Shown piece by piece: positions 38,650 through 46,830 of a stretch of DNA of 64,000 bases. This stretch comes from Geobacter sp. SVR (GTDB taxonomy: Bacteria > Desulfobacterota > Desulfuromonadia > Geobacterales > Pseudopelobacteraceae). How positions within the stretch are numbered: the first letter of the stretch is position 1; the number at the start of each line of letters is the position of its first letter. Under the pieces are notes generated by a model. It was not told where the DNA came from, ran no database searches, and saw only the letters and a list, made by a program, of their open reading frames with translations. Both the position numbers and the translations under genes were made by a program. The stretch is taken from NCBI RefSeq assembly GCF_016865365.1, contig NZ_AP024469.1:859001-923000 (forward strand), in the 5' to 3' direction.

Positions 38650-39518
38650 GAGAAACGGCGCTGCAGGCGGAACGGTACGGTACAGCCTCCGCATTCGAAG
38701 GGGAGCGCTTTCTGGAGGAGATGGCCCGGCCGGGTCGTCAGGAGATCGAAATTTCCGGTCACCTCCTGCGGGTCGGCAGCCGGGTGCGCCTGCGGCCACG
38801 ACCCGGCGGCGACCTGCTGGATGCGGCTCTGTGCGGACGGAGAGCGGTGATCGAGGGGATCGACGAGGATGAGGACGGCACCCCCCATGTGGCGGTGATC
38901 GTAGAGGATGATCCCGGCCATGACCTGGGTGGAGCGCGTCATCCCGCCCATCGCTTCTTCTTTGCTCCCTCCGAACTGGAGCCGCTGGCGGCAGGGGAGG
39001 AATCCGTGCCGCAGCGGCGGGTGCTGGTGGCCGGGATCGGCAATATCTTCCTGGGGGATGACGGCTTCGGCGTGGCAGTGGCGCAGCATCTGCTGGGACG
39101 GCCGCTGCCGGCCGGGATCGAGGTGGGGGATTTCGGCATCCGCGGCATGGACCTGGCCTATGCGCTGGGGCGGGGATACCAGGCCGCCATCCTGGTGGAT
39201 GCGGTGCCCCGGGGGCTGCTCCCCGGCACGCTGCAGGTCATCGAGCCGGGGGAAAACCAAGGCGATGCCGCGATTCCGGACGGACACCGCATGGACCCGC
39301 TGGCGGTCCTGAACCTGGCCCGCAGGCTGGGGCAGGTGCCGGAGCATGTCCTGATCGTCGGCTGCGAGCCCGAATCGATCAGCGAGGACTGGAGCCCAGC
39401 TTCGGTAATGAGCCTCAGCGCGCCGGCTGCCGCCGCTGTGGAACGGGCCGCGGACATGGCACTGGAACTGGCCGCCGGGCTGGCTGCGGGGAAGGGGCCC
39501 GAGGCGGCATGCGAGTAA
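38646..39518 (+). CDS. [NiFe] hydrogenase maturation protease with N-terminal extension
   Basis: 290 aa. The C-terminal part (about 122-270) is a HyaD/HybD-type endopeptidase: VLVAGIGNIFLGDDGFGVAVA holds the nickel-sensing Asp, and later LVDAVPRG and HRMDP. It trims the large-subunit C-terminus after nickel insertion. The first 120 residues form an extra domain (LLRVGSRVRLRPRPGGDLLD, HVAVIVEDDPGHDLG) absent from HyaD; a similar extension occurs in group 1h clusters as I recall. It is translationally coupled to the 71-aa protein. Confidence 0.9.
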   Translation: MRETALQAERYGTASAFEGERFLEEMARPGRQEIEISGHLLRVGSRVRLRPRPGGDLLDAALCGRRAVIEGIDEDEDGTPHVAVIVEDDPGHDLGGARHPAHRFFFAPSELEPLAAGEESVPQRRVLVAGIGNIFLGDDGFGVAVAQHLLGRPLPAGIEVGDFGIRGMDLAYALGRGYQAAILVDAVPRGLLPGTLQVIEPGENQGDAAIPDGHRMDPLAVLNLARRLGQVPEHVLIVGCEPESISEDWSPASVMSLSAPAAAAVERAADMALELAAGLAAGKGPEAACE

Positions 39519-39538
39519 AAGATCGGAAAGGGGGTCCC

Positions 39539-39682
39539 ATGAAAAAAAAGACCAAAAAGAGGCTGATGTGTCTGTGCAAGGATAAGAAAATCCTGCTGGG
39601 GCTGGCCGCCGGGCTGGCGATGGCGGTGTTTGTGGCCGAGCTGCCGGAGATGGTCCGCTATTGCAGGATGGCGCGGCTGTAA
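39539..39682 (+). CDS. DUF6893-like small membrane peptide
   Basis: 47 aa: a Lys-rich start (MKKKTKKRLM) and one hydrophobic helix (about 18-33) ending in AELPEMVRYCRMARL. The tail xLPExxRYxRMxx resembles the DUF6893 small proteins of actinobacteria. Upstream AAAGGGGG is a plausible ribosome-binding site. It lies 20 bp after the protease stop codon, inside the hydrogenase operon. A role in anchoring or assembling the hydrogenase is conceivable but untested. Confidence 0.7.
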   Translation: MKKKTKKRLMCLCKDKKILLGLAAGLAMAVFVAELPEMVRYCRMARL

Positions 39683-39695
39683 AATCTTCCCGCCC

Positions 39696-39740
39696 GGAGC
39701 CGCAGGGACCGGTTGTTTGCCGGTTTTGCTGCGCGGCTCC
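39696..39740 (+). other. Nested hairpin before the pyrophosphatase gene
   Basis: Outer stem GGAGCCGC/GCGGCTCC and inner stem ACCGG/CCGGT. No T-tract directly after. It does not match the fluoride riboswitch often found near pyrophosphatase genes. A transcript-end or leader structure is possible. Confidence 0.4.
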
Positions 39741-39773
39741 GCGGCACAGACCCTGAGTCCACACGATGGTGCC

Positions 39774-40325
39774 ATGACAAACGGTCCGAAGCGCAGCCCT
39801 TCGGCTTTCCCCGACACGTATGACCCGGCCACGGGCGATCTGAATGTCGTGGTCGAAACGCCGCAAGGGAGCCGGAACAAGTATACCTATGACGGGGAGC
39901 TGGGCATGTTTCGCCTGGGCTCCCTGTTGCCGCTCGGGACGGTTTTTCCGTTCGACTTCGGCTTTCTGCCCGGCACTCTCGGAGGGGATGGCGATCCGGT
40001 CGATGTGCTGCTGCTGATGGATGAGGCGGCATTTCCGGGATGCCTGGTGCCGGCGCGCCTGGTGGGGGTGATCGAAGCGGAGCAGGTCGAGCAGGGCCGG
40101 ACGGAGCGCAATGACCGGCTGATTGCGGTGGCATCGGCCTCCCGGACGCACGGCAGCGTCCGCTCCCTGGATGACCTGAACGCCAGCCTGCTGAAGGAGA
40201 TCGAGTCCTTTTTCATGTACTACAACGGTCTCAAGGGCAAGGAGTTCCGCATCCTGGGAATGTACGGGCCGGAAAGGGCGCAACTGACTGTGGAGGAGGC
40301 TATCGAGCAATACAGTACGGTCTGA
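39774..40325 (+). CDS. ppa: Inorganic pyrophosphatase (family I)
   Basis: 183 aa. The catalytic signature DGDPVDVLLLMD lies near residue 77; PQGSRNKYTYD and FPFDFGFLPGT are the substrate-binding parts. It hydrolyses pyrophosphate to phosphate, pulling biosynthetic reactions forward. The ATG at 39774 has a weak ribosome-binding site. It is the last gene in the hydrogenase direction, which may be coincidence. Confidence 0.87.
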   Translation: MTNGPKRSPSAFPDTYDPATGDLNVVVETPQGSRNKYTYDGELGMFRLGSLLPLGTVFPFDFGFLPGTLGGDGDPVDVLLLMDEAAFPGCLVPARLVGVIEAEQVEQGRTERNDRLIAVASASRTHGSVRSLDDLNASLLKEIESFFMYYNGLKGKEFRILGMYGPERAQLTVEEAIEQYSTV

Positions 40326-40359
40326 CGACTTCATCTGCGCACACAGGGAGGGGTTGTCC

Positions 40360-41712
40360 ATGCTTCGATTCGCCACCATGCCCGCCGCGCTTCGCACGGC
40401 TGTCGTCGCCGTTGCCCTGCTCGTGGCGGGATGCAATTCCGATTCATCGACACAACCGTCCGGCTCTTCCGGCGTCAAAATCGAGCCTGCCGCCCTTGCC
40501 GCCAGCATAACGGCCGGTCTGCAGCAGTCCCTTGCCCGGGAATTGGCCGGCTGGGATTGGAGCAGCTTTGTCGGCAGTTTCGGTTCGCTGCTGACCGGGG
40601 CCAGGTTCTCGCTGCAGATGCAGAAGGTGACCTATCAATCCACCGGAGCCAATGGAGTTGCCCGGACGCTGACTGGGCTTCTGATCCTGCCGGTGGCGGC
40701 CGATGGGAGCAAGCCGGCTGTTCCGTTGCTGATGTTTCAGCATGGCAGTGAAACCTTTCGGCAGTTCTCCCCATCGCAGTTCCTGGCTCATCTCGACCGG
40801 CCGACCGATTACCCGGAAGTGATGGTGGCGGCAGCCATCGCCACTAACGGATATGCCGTTGCCATGGCAGACTACGAGGGCATGGGAGACAATACCGACC
40901 CACAGCCATACGTAGTGGGGACTGCGCTGGCCGTGCAGGTGATCGACATGCTCAAGGCCAGCCGCGACATCATGGCCGGCAGCGATTCCAGCAGTACCTG
41001 GAACAGCCAGCTCTTTCTGCTGGGCTACTCCGAAGGGGGCTACGTCACCATGACGACGACCCGGGAGTTGCAGCAGAACCATGCCGGTGAGTTCACCGTC
41101 ACCGCCTCGGCCCCTCTGGCTGGGCCCTACGATTTGTCCGGTGTTATGCGCGGGGTGATACTGGCCGACACACCCTATAAGAACCCCTTCTTCCTCCCCT
41201 TCGTGCTCACCGGCTATACCTATGCCTATGCAGGCAGGACCGCGCTCTTCAGTCCGCCCCAGTCCATGAAACCCCCATTCGATACGACCCTGCCGCCGCT
41301 GTTTACCGGCACGACAACCTCGGACGTGATCAACGAGGCGATGGGCATGAGTTACAACCCGGTGCACCTGATCGTGCCGAAAAGTATCCTGACGCAGCAG
41401 TTCATCGATCAGCTCTCCAATACCGCCTCCACGGTGGTCGGCATTCTGGCGGAAAACGACGCCTACCGCGGCTGGGCACCCAATACGCCGATGCGCCTGA
41501 TTCATCATCCCGATGATGAACTGGTGCCCTTTGCCAATTCCCAGGTGGCATTCAATGCATTCAGCACTGCCGGGGCCAAGAAATTCGTCTCCCTGGTGCC
41601 GGAGACCGTCGCCATCGGCGTTTCCGACGATCCGGTGCACACCGTGCATTTTGGCGCCGCTTTTCCCGCCCTGAGCGATGGCTGGAAGTTTCTCGACGGG
41701 TTCAAGAAATGA
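40360..41712 (+). CDS. Secreted alpha/beta-hydrolase lipoprotein (lipase/esterase-like)
   Basis: 450 aa with a signal peptide and lipobox LLVAGC. The hydrolase core has the nucleophile elbow GYSEGG (Ser near 225), an oxyanion HG (FQHGSE) and late acid/His candidates (HHPDDE, DDPVHTVH). The order resembles secretory lipases and feruloyl-esterase-like enzymes. Substrate unknown. A GGGAGGGG precedes the ATG; a TTG two codons earlier is an alternative start. It overlaps no gene; the aldo/keto reductase gene follows. Confidence 0.85.
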   Translation: MLRFATMPAALRTAVVAVALLVAGCNSDSSTQPSGSSGVKIEPAALAASITAGLQQSLARELAGWDWSSFVGSFGSLLTGARFSLQMQKVTYQSTGANGVARTLTGLLILPVAADGSKPAVPLLMFQHGSETFRQFSPSQFLAHLDRPTDYPEVMVAAAIATNGYAVAMADYEGMGDNTDPQPYVVGTALAVQVIDMLKASRDIMAGSDSSSTWNSQLFLLGYSEGGYVTMTTTRELQQNHAGEFTVTASAPLAGPYDLSGVMRGVILADTPYKNPFFLPFVLTGYTYAYAGRTALFSPPQSMKPPFDTTLPPLFTGTTTSDVINEAMGMSYNPVHLIVPKSILTQQFIDQLSNTASTVVGILAENDAYRGWAPNTPMRLIHHPDDELVPFANSQVAFNAFSTAGAKKFVSLVPETVAIGVSDDPVHTVHFGAAFPALSDGWKFLDGFKK

Positions 41713-41759
41713 TTTCTCGTAGTCGGACTGGCGTCCGATCCGTGAAAGGAGAGACAACC

Positions 41760-42785
41760 ATGGCACATGAAATGTACATGTCCCGGCGCGAGCTGCTGGC
41801 TGCCGGGGCTGCGCTCACGGTCATGTCCTGCCTGCCGCAGGGCTTGCTGGCTGCCGTACCGCGGGGAGAGATGCCCTATCGCAAACTGGGCCGTACCGGG
41901 GAGAATGTATCGCTGGTCGGTCTCGGCGGGTCGCATATCGGCAAGCAGTCCGACGAGAAGGAGAGCATCGCCATCATCCGCACTGCCATCGACAACGGCG
42001 TCAACTTCATGGACAACTGCTGGGATTACAACGACGGCCAGAGTGAAATCCGCATGGGCAAGGCTCTGCGGGACGGCTACCGCAACAGGGCCTTTCTGAT
42101 GACCAAGATCGACGGGCGCGACAGCAAGACCGCTGCCCGGCAGATCGACGAATCCCTGCGGCGGCTGCAGACCGACCGGATCGACCTGATGCAGGTTCAT
42201 GAAGTGATCCGCATGTCGGATGTGGACCGGAGTTTTGCCCCCGGCGGATGCATCGAAGCGCTGACGGCAGCCCGGCAGGCGGGCAAGATCCGCTATATCG
42301 GCTTTACCGGCCACAAAAGCCCGGCCATTCATCTCAAGATGCTTAAGACTGCGGCAGACCGGGGATTTGCTTTCGATACAGTTCAGATGCCGCTCAACGT
42401 CATGGATGCCCATTACGACAGTTTCGAGAAGCAGGTCCTGCCGGTGGCTCTGAAGCAGAACATCGGCATTCTCGGCATGAAGCCGATGGGATCGCCCTAT
42501 ATCCTGGAAAGCAAGACCGTGACGCCGGTGGAATGTCTGCACTACGCCATGAGCCTGCCGACCAGTGTGGTCATCACCGGCTGCGATTCGCTGCCGATCC
42601 TAGAGCAGGCGCTGAAGGCCGCGCGTCAGTTCCGTCCTCTGGGGGAAGAACAGGTGGCCGCTCTCCTGGCCCGTACCGCTAAGGCGGCAAGCAAGGGGCA
42701 GTTCGAGCGCTACAAGACCAGCCAGTATTTCGACGGCACTCATCATCACCCCGAATGGCTGGGACCGGTCGGTGGGCAGGCGTAA
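41760..42785 (+). CDS. Aldo/keto reductase family protein, exported (twin-arginine)
   Basis: 341 aa. The N-terminus MSRRELLAAGAALTVMS looks like a Tat signal, so a periplasmic location is likely. The mature part is an AKR barrel: YRKLGRTGENVSLVGLGG, FMDNCWDYNDGQSE (with the catalytic Asp/Tyr), MTKIDGRD, DLMQVHEV and VVITGCDS near the end. A periplasmic AKR with no NAD(P)H supply is unusual; some such enzymes fold with cofactor before export. RBS AAAGGAG. It follows the hydrolase gene by 47 bp. Confidence 0.88.
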   Translation: MAHEMYMSRRELLAAGAALTVMSCLPQGLLAAVPRGEMPYRKLGRTGENVSLVGLGGSHIGKQSDEKESIAIIRTAIDNGVNFMDNCWDYNDGQSEIRMGKALRDGYRNRAFLMTKIDGRDSKTAARQIDESLRRLQTDRIDLMQVHEVIRMSDVDRSFAPGGCIEALTAARQAGKIRYIGFTGHKSPAIHLKMLKTAADRGFAFDTVQMPLNVMDAHYDSFEKQVLPVALKQNIGILGMKPMGSPYILESKTVTPVECLHYAMSLPTSVVITGCDSLPILEQALKAARQFRPLGEEQVAALLARTAKAASKGQFERYKTSQYFDGTHHHPEWLGPVGGQA

Positions 42786-42944
42786 TAACCGTGGAGGTGT
42801 CGCGCTGAAAACTGTGTGTAGTAAATAGCATAACTAGGTGGCAGGCGGTCTCCGCTTCACTCCGCCGCTGCGCCCTAACACCGCTGGATCGGTGCCTCCA
42901 TGGCGTAAATGGCATCTGATTTTCAGAATAGAAAGGGGAAGTAC

Positions 42945-43796
42945 GTGAGCTATTTGAATAAACTGCATATTGGAACAATGACAATAATGGTTTTGGCTGC
43001 AGGAGCGACCCTCAGCGGTTGCGCTGGTGTCACCTTTTACTCCGAGTCAACATTGGAGAAGGAGACTGGTATCCCAATCTATGCGTCCAAGCCTTACCTT
43101 CTTGTCTCCCGCACAGGTGCAAAGGACAAGCCGGTAGAAGTCTCCATAGTCTACCTAAACGATCCGAGTAAGGTCATCTACGCTAAGCCCCATTCTGGTT
43201 TCGGTTCTAACAATCTGACTCTCGCGCTCGCAAATGGGCAAATGACATCGTTTGGGCAACAGACAGACACAAAAGTTCCTGAATTGATTGCTGCTTTAGG
43301 AGGACTTGCTACATCAAGTTCAACAGCTACCAAGACTTTGGCCGAAGCTGCTCAGATTCGTTCCAGTATTGGGACCAAACAATCGACAGTTTCACTAGTA
43401 GAAGCAGGTAATAAAATAGGAGTAATATCTGATGACATGCTAGCTAAGATTTCTGCTCATGCTTTGCCAGGCTTAACTGACTCGGAACTTCAAACAGTCA
43501 AATCAGCAGCGCAAGCTCTAAAGTCGGCAGCTACGGCTCTCTCAAACCCAGCAGATGCTTCCGCAGCCCACTATTTAGATCAAGTCAAAGCGCATACCGA
43601 CTCCCTTAGTACGCTACCCGTTCCGACGGCGAGCACGTCGCGCGACTCCTCGCTACAGATAGTGCAAGCTTGGGCTGTCGAATTAAGTAAAATTTTAAAT
43701 TCTGCACAGCCGGAGAAGGAGGCACCTCCAGCCTTCGAACTCTACGAAATCATTCAAAACAATGGCACCACAACGTTGCGCCGAGTAAACCCGTGA
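42945..43796 (+). CDS. Lipoprotein of unknown function, island gene 1
   Basis: 283 aa from the GTG at 42945, with AAAGGGG upstream. Signal peptide with lipobox LSGC; mature residues start AGVTFYSESTLEKETGIPIY and continue into YASKPYLLVSR. The rest is Ala/Ser/Thr-rich and helical-looking, with no recognised domain. The gene is visibly more A+T-rich than its surroundings. Its stop overlaps the GTG start of the protease gene by 4 bp, so it was probably acquired as a unit with it. Confidence 0.8.
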   Translation: MSYLNKLHIGTMTIMVLAAGATLSGCAGVTFYSESTLEKETGIPIYASKPYLLVSRTGAKDKPVEVSIVYLNDPSKVIYAKPHSGFGSNNLTLALANGQMTSFGQQTDTKVPELIAALGGLATSSSTATKTLAEAAQIRSSIGTKQSTVSLVEAGNKIGVISDDMLAKISAHALPGLTDSELQTVKSAAQALKSAATALSNPADASAAHYLDQVKAHTDSLSTLPVPTASTSRDSSLQIVQAWAVELSKILNSAQPEKEAPPAFELYEIIQNNGTTTLRRVNP

Positions 43797-44728
43797 AAAC
43801 CTCGAAACTAACGATCACTGAACGAGTTAAAGCCCTTCTAGCATTACGTGGTGAACTTGACGAACGCGTTGGCAGCAAAGCAGACGTACTCGGATCTATG
43901 GTCGCGCTCAAACTTACGGCTGGCAAGATAACCGGACGCTTGGGTGTTACATATTTCGTACGCGAAAAAATACCTAAGGCCAAACTGATACCGCGCCAAC
44001 GTGTGCCAACAAAGGTACAGGTCGGCGATGTCGTCGTATCAACCGACGTAATGACATGGCCTCGCATGGAAGAACAGTCCTTACAGGTAGGTACTATCCT
44101 ATTTGATGGACGACTTCAGGGTACACTAACATGCTTTGGAGTTTCCCAAGCTGGATCATTCGGCGTTTCATGTGCCCATTGTCTGACTGGAGTTGATGGT
44201 AACCCTGCAACGTCAACCACAGTGGCAGCATATGCCAGTCCACCAGGCCAGTTCCTACCGATTGGACAAAGTGTGTACTTGGCATATTCACCAGGGATAG
44301 GTGTTCTCGATAATTTCGGATACCTTGACTGTGGTTTGTTCGACTTGCGGGACCAAGTATTGTCCGGGAGAGCGGCAACGAGTCAGTTGATCGATCTGGT
44401 TGAGGACATACATGTTCTGGTTGGCCATCGTCTAAAGGGTATTAGCGCCCTAAATGCACCAAATGCAAATTGGCAGGTGCGTGAGGCCCAAGTCCTTGGA
44501 GTGGAAGCAGAAGCTCTGGGCGAACGGTGTGATGTTGTATTAAGCGTCCTGCCTCCTGGTACATTTAGAGGCGATAGCGGCATGCTCTGGCTAACACAAG
44601 AAGGGCAAGCAGCGGCAATACATGCAAGAGGTGAAGTTATGCCAGGGATTCAAGGTAGTAGCTTGACTACAGCTATGTCAGCCAAACGTGCCGCAATGGC
44701 ACTTGGTGTGCAACTCTCTATTGGTTGA
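43793..44728 (+). CDS. Chymotrypsin-fold serine protease-like protein (NAL1-like), island gene 2
   Basis: 311 aa, GTG start. A triad can be placed at His129 (SCAHC), Asp179 (GYLDCGLFD) and Ser262 (RGDSGMLW), in the order of trypsin-like peptidases. The N-terminal segment (about 30-86: GVTYFVREKIPK, QRVPTKVQVGDVVVSTD) resembles NAL1-type proteases. No signal peptide is seen, so the product is probably cytoplasmic while its partner is a lipoprotein. A+T-rich like gene 1. The target is unknown. Confidence 0.8.
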   Translation: MKTSKLTITERVKALLALRGELDERVGSKADVLGSMVALKLTAGKITGRLGVTYFVREKIPKAKLIPRQRVPTKVQVGDVVVSTDVMTWPRMEEQSLQVGTILFDGRLQGTLTCFGVSQAGSFGVSCAHCLTGVDGNPATSTTVAAYASPPGQFLPIGQSVYLAYSPGIGVLDNFGYLDCGLFDLRDQVLSGRAATSQLIDLVEDIHVLVGHRLKGISALNAPNANWQVREAQVLGVEAEALGERCDVVLSVLPPGTFRGDSGMLWLTQEGQAAAIHARGEVMPGIQGSSLTTAMSAKRAAMALGVQLSIG

Positions 44729-44836
44729 CTCGTTTGGAAGATATGAGGAATTATTTGAGTGAAATCTCAACCAGACAGTTAGACTCCTGCCCGGAAAAGA
44801 CTGGGCTGGCGGGTCAGCTGTCGAATCGTTGGGGAA

Positions 44837-44900
44837 AATTCCGGGGACATAATACAGACTTTGATGTGGGCTATTAAACCTGTATTTTGTCCCCAGAATT
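44837..44900. repeat. Inverted-repeat remnant of the GGGGACA/TAATAC type
   Basis: Two 21-bp arms, one with GGGGACATAATACAG and one with CTGTATTTTGTCCCC, with three mismatches and a 22-bp spacer. Similar GGGGACA-TAATAC arms flank REP-associated transposase elements in many genomes. No coding sequence is left inside. The rest of 44729-45115 holds no gene. Confidence 0.75.
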
Positions 44901-44980
44901 ACTTACTGGTCAAATCAGATTGCCGGGGTAAAGGCGGTCATAATGACGCACAAACGGTAATAGAGTTTAACTAGAGGCAA

Positions 44981-45000
44981 GACCGGCCCGAGGGCCGGTC
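44981..45000. terminator. Perfect GC palindrome downstream of the island
   Basis: GACCGGCCCGAGGGCCGGTC; 9-bp arms, 2-nt loop, no T-tract. Weak terminator or structural element. Confidence 0.45.
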
Positions 45001-45115
45001 AGCCTTGTGACATTGTGAGCAGAAGCGGAAACAAGACGGTCGGGCGGGGTCATGGCTTGACATGCGACAAAGATGCTTCAAGATCTTCTCAGATCAGTCG
45101 TTGGAGAGGATCACA

Positions 45116-45448
45116 ATGAAGAAATTAAAAAAGAGACTCGTTCTGGCGGTTTATGTTGTTCTGCTCTCTACAGGATGGGCATGCGCAAACTCGGTTTATT
45201 TGCCCTCAGTTTTGGCCAGTGATGGTAACGGAAGCCATGATAAAGGTGCGCCGGTTGCGGACACCCGCGTTGTACAGGACGGGGATAGAGGCGTTGTGCA
45301 CGAGGAGCAAAACCCGCATGTTGACTCGACGGCTCCGGTGGAGGCCTGCTTGAAGGAGGGGGAGGCCTGTAACCCGCTCAACGATCGTTGCTGCGAGGGC
45401 TACTATTGTTTCGGTGGGCTTGTGCCGACATGTGTTCGTAAGCCTTAG
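45116..45448 (+). CDS. Secreted small Cys-rich protein with knottin-like spacing
   Basis: 110 aa from the ATG at 45116 (GAGAGGATCACA upstream). Signal peptide (about 1-26), an acidic, His-containing linker, then a C-terminal six-Cys module: C-x6-C-x6-CC-x4-C-x7-C (CLKEGEACNPLNDRCC, EGYYC, GLVPTC). This spacing fits the inhibitor-cystine-knot pattern of toxins and inhibitors and is rare in bacteria. Three disulfides would form only in the periplasm or outside. Function unknown. Confidence 0.72.
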   Translation: MKKLKKRLVLAVYVVLLSTGWACANSVYLPSVLASDGNGSHDKGAPVADTRVVQDGDRGVVHEEQNPHVDSTAPVEACLKEGEACNPLNDRCCEGYYCFGGLVPTCVRKP

Positions 45449-45484
45449 CTGAGGGACGCTATTTGCACAGGAGATCAACGCCTT

Positions 45485-46060
45485 ATGAAAACCGAAAAGG
45501 AGAAGATGCTTGCCGGCGAGCTTTACGATCCGCTGGAGCCACAACTTTGCAGAGAGCGTGACCGTTGTCGCGACTTATGCCTGCTGCTCAATGCCACTCG
45601 TGAGAGCCAAAAGGAGGAACGGAAGCGCCTGCTTGCCGAGCTTTTCGGAAAAGAGACGGACGTCTGGATTCAGCCGCCTTTTTTCTGCGACTACGGCACG
45701 AACATCACGCTTGGGACAAAGGTGCTCTTCAACTTCAACTGTGTGGTGCTCGACTGCACGAGCGTGACCATTGGCAACAACGTCCTCTTTGCTCCCTCGG
45801 TGCAAATCTACACGGCAATCCACCCAATAGCTGCCGCAGAGCGACGAATGTGGCTGGAATCTGCACAACCGATCACTATTGGCTCTGATGTATGGGTGGG
45901 TGGCGGTGCAATCATCTGCCCCGGAGTCACCATTGGAGATCGAACTGTGATCGGCGCGGGCAGTGTCGTCACTCGCGATGTGCCTTCCGATGTGATGGTT
46001 GCAGGGAATCCCGCCCGCGTGGTTCGAGAGCTGTTGCCGGAACCCGCAGAAAGAGCCTGA
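45485..46060 (+). CDS. Hexapeptide-repeat O-acetyltransferase (Maa/LacA type)
   Basis: 191 aa. A Maa-type N-terminus (KMLAGELYDPLEPQLCRERDRC) leads to a left-handed beta-helix (about 70-180) with NITLGTKVLFNFN, VTIGNNVLFAPSV and the C-terminal GAGSVVTRDVPSDVMVAGNPARVVR. The catalytic His is in YTAIHP. It acetylates sugars (maltose, glucose, galactosides) from acetyl-CoA. GGAGATC is the ribosome-binding site. No sugar operon is nearby. Confidence 0.92.
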   Translation: MKTEKEKMLAGELYDPLEPQLCRERDRCRDLCLLLNATRESQKEERKRLLAELFGKETDVWIQPPFFCDYGTNITLGTKVLFNFNCVVLDCTSVTIGNNVLFAPSVQIYTAIHPIAAAERRMWLESAQPITIGSDVWVGGGAIICPGVTIGDRTVIGAGSVVTRDVPSDVMVAGNPARVVRELLPEPAERA

Positions 46061-46144
46061 TCTTCCTCACACTCTGGGCATGGTAAAAAAGAGACAAGCT
46101 ACTTTATGAGGCCAGCCTGCAAAACTAAAGCATATCAACACTGA

Positions 46145-46669
46145 TTATCCCTGTCCGCCTCTTCCCTGCGCCAGCAGATCGGCCAACTTGTCGAACGACT
46201 CGTTCCAACCCGCCTCGCACTGCTCCTTCATCTCCCCGGCCGGATGGCCGAAATGCCGCAGGGTCATCAAGGTCCCGCCATCCCGTTCTTCCAGCGTCAC
46301 CTCCACCAGCAGCTCATCCGGCCATTCTCCGGTCAGACCGTACTGCGCGGCCGGTACGATAGTGCCCTGCTCGTCCGCAAAGCTGTCGGTGCAGACCAGC
46401 AGTGACGGTTCCACGATTTCCCGGTAGGTGCCGGTGCTCCAGTAGTCCTGCCCCTCCGGTGAACGCATGCAGCTGAGGAATGTACCTCCCACCCGCAGAT
46501 CGATCGTACAGAAGGGGGTGGCGAAATTCTTCGGTCCCCACCAGCGCATCACGCGCTCCGGCTCGGTCCACGCCTTCCAGACTGCTTCCCGCGGTGCATC
46601 CAGCTGACGAACGATCACGAGTTCCGTTGCGGCTGCCGTTCCGATTGTATCCGTTGCATGTGCGACCAT
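46145..46669 (-). CDS. SRPBCC (AHSA1-like) domain protein
   Basis: 174 aa from the ATG at 46669 (GGAGAGGAGAA upstream). The START-like fold is recognised by VRQLDAPREAVWKAWTEPERVMRWWGPK at the start and MKEQCEAGWNESFDKLADLL at the end. This AHSA1-type family binds hydrophobic ligands or acts as a co-chaperone-like protein. It is monocistronic; the ligand is unknown. Confidence 0.9.
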   Translation of the reverse strand: MVAHATDTIGTAAATELVIVRQLDAPREAVWKAWTEPERVMRWWGPKNFATPFCTIDLRVGGTFLSCMRSPEGQDYWSTGTYREIVEPSLLVCTDSFADEQGTIVPAAQYGLTGEWPDELLVEVTLEERDGGTLMTLRHFGHPAGEMKEQCEAGWNESFDKLADLLAQGRGGQG

Positions 46670-46830
46670 GGTTCTTCTCCTCTCCGGGTAACGAGGTACT
46701 GCATTCCCCTTCTTCAATTGTAGAACCCCTGCCTGCGGGAGACAACACAATGGAAGGAATTGACTTTTGCCGGCTGCAGCGGCATAACATCCTTCCCGAA
46801 TTCCACATCCTCACACACCAGGGAGATACC

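Noticed and set aside
39683-39773. Fluoride riboswitch before the pyrophosphatase gene
   Set aside because: The fluoride aptamer consensus could not be matched.
42826-42890. attC-like integron recombination site before the A+T-rich island (TAACTAGGTGGC ... CCCTAAC)
   Set aside because: The two cores are in direct rather than inverted arrangement and do not read RYYYAAC and GTTRRRY, so no true attC site can be folded. No integrase is in the window.
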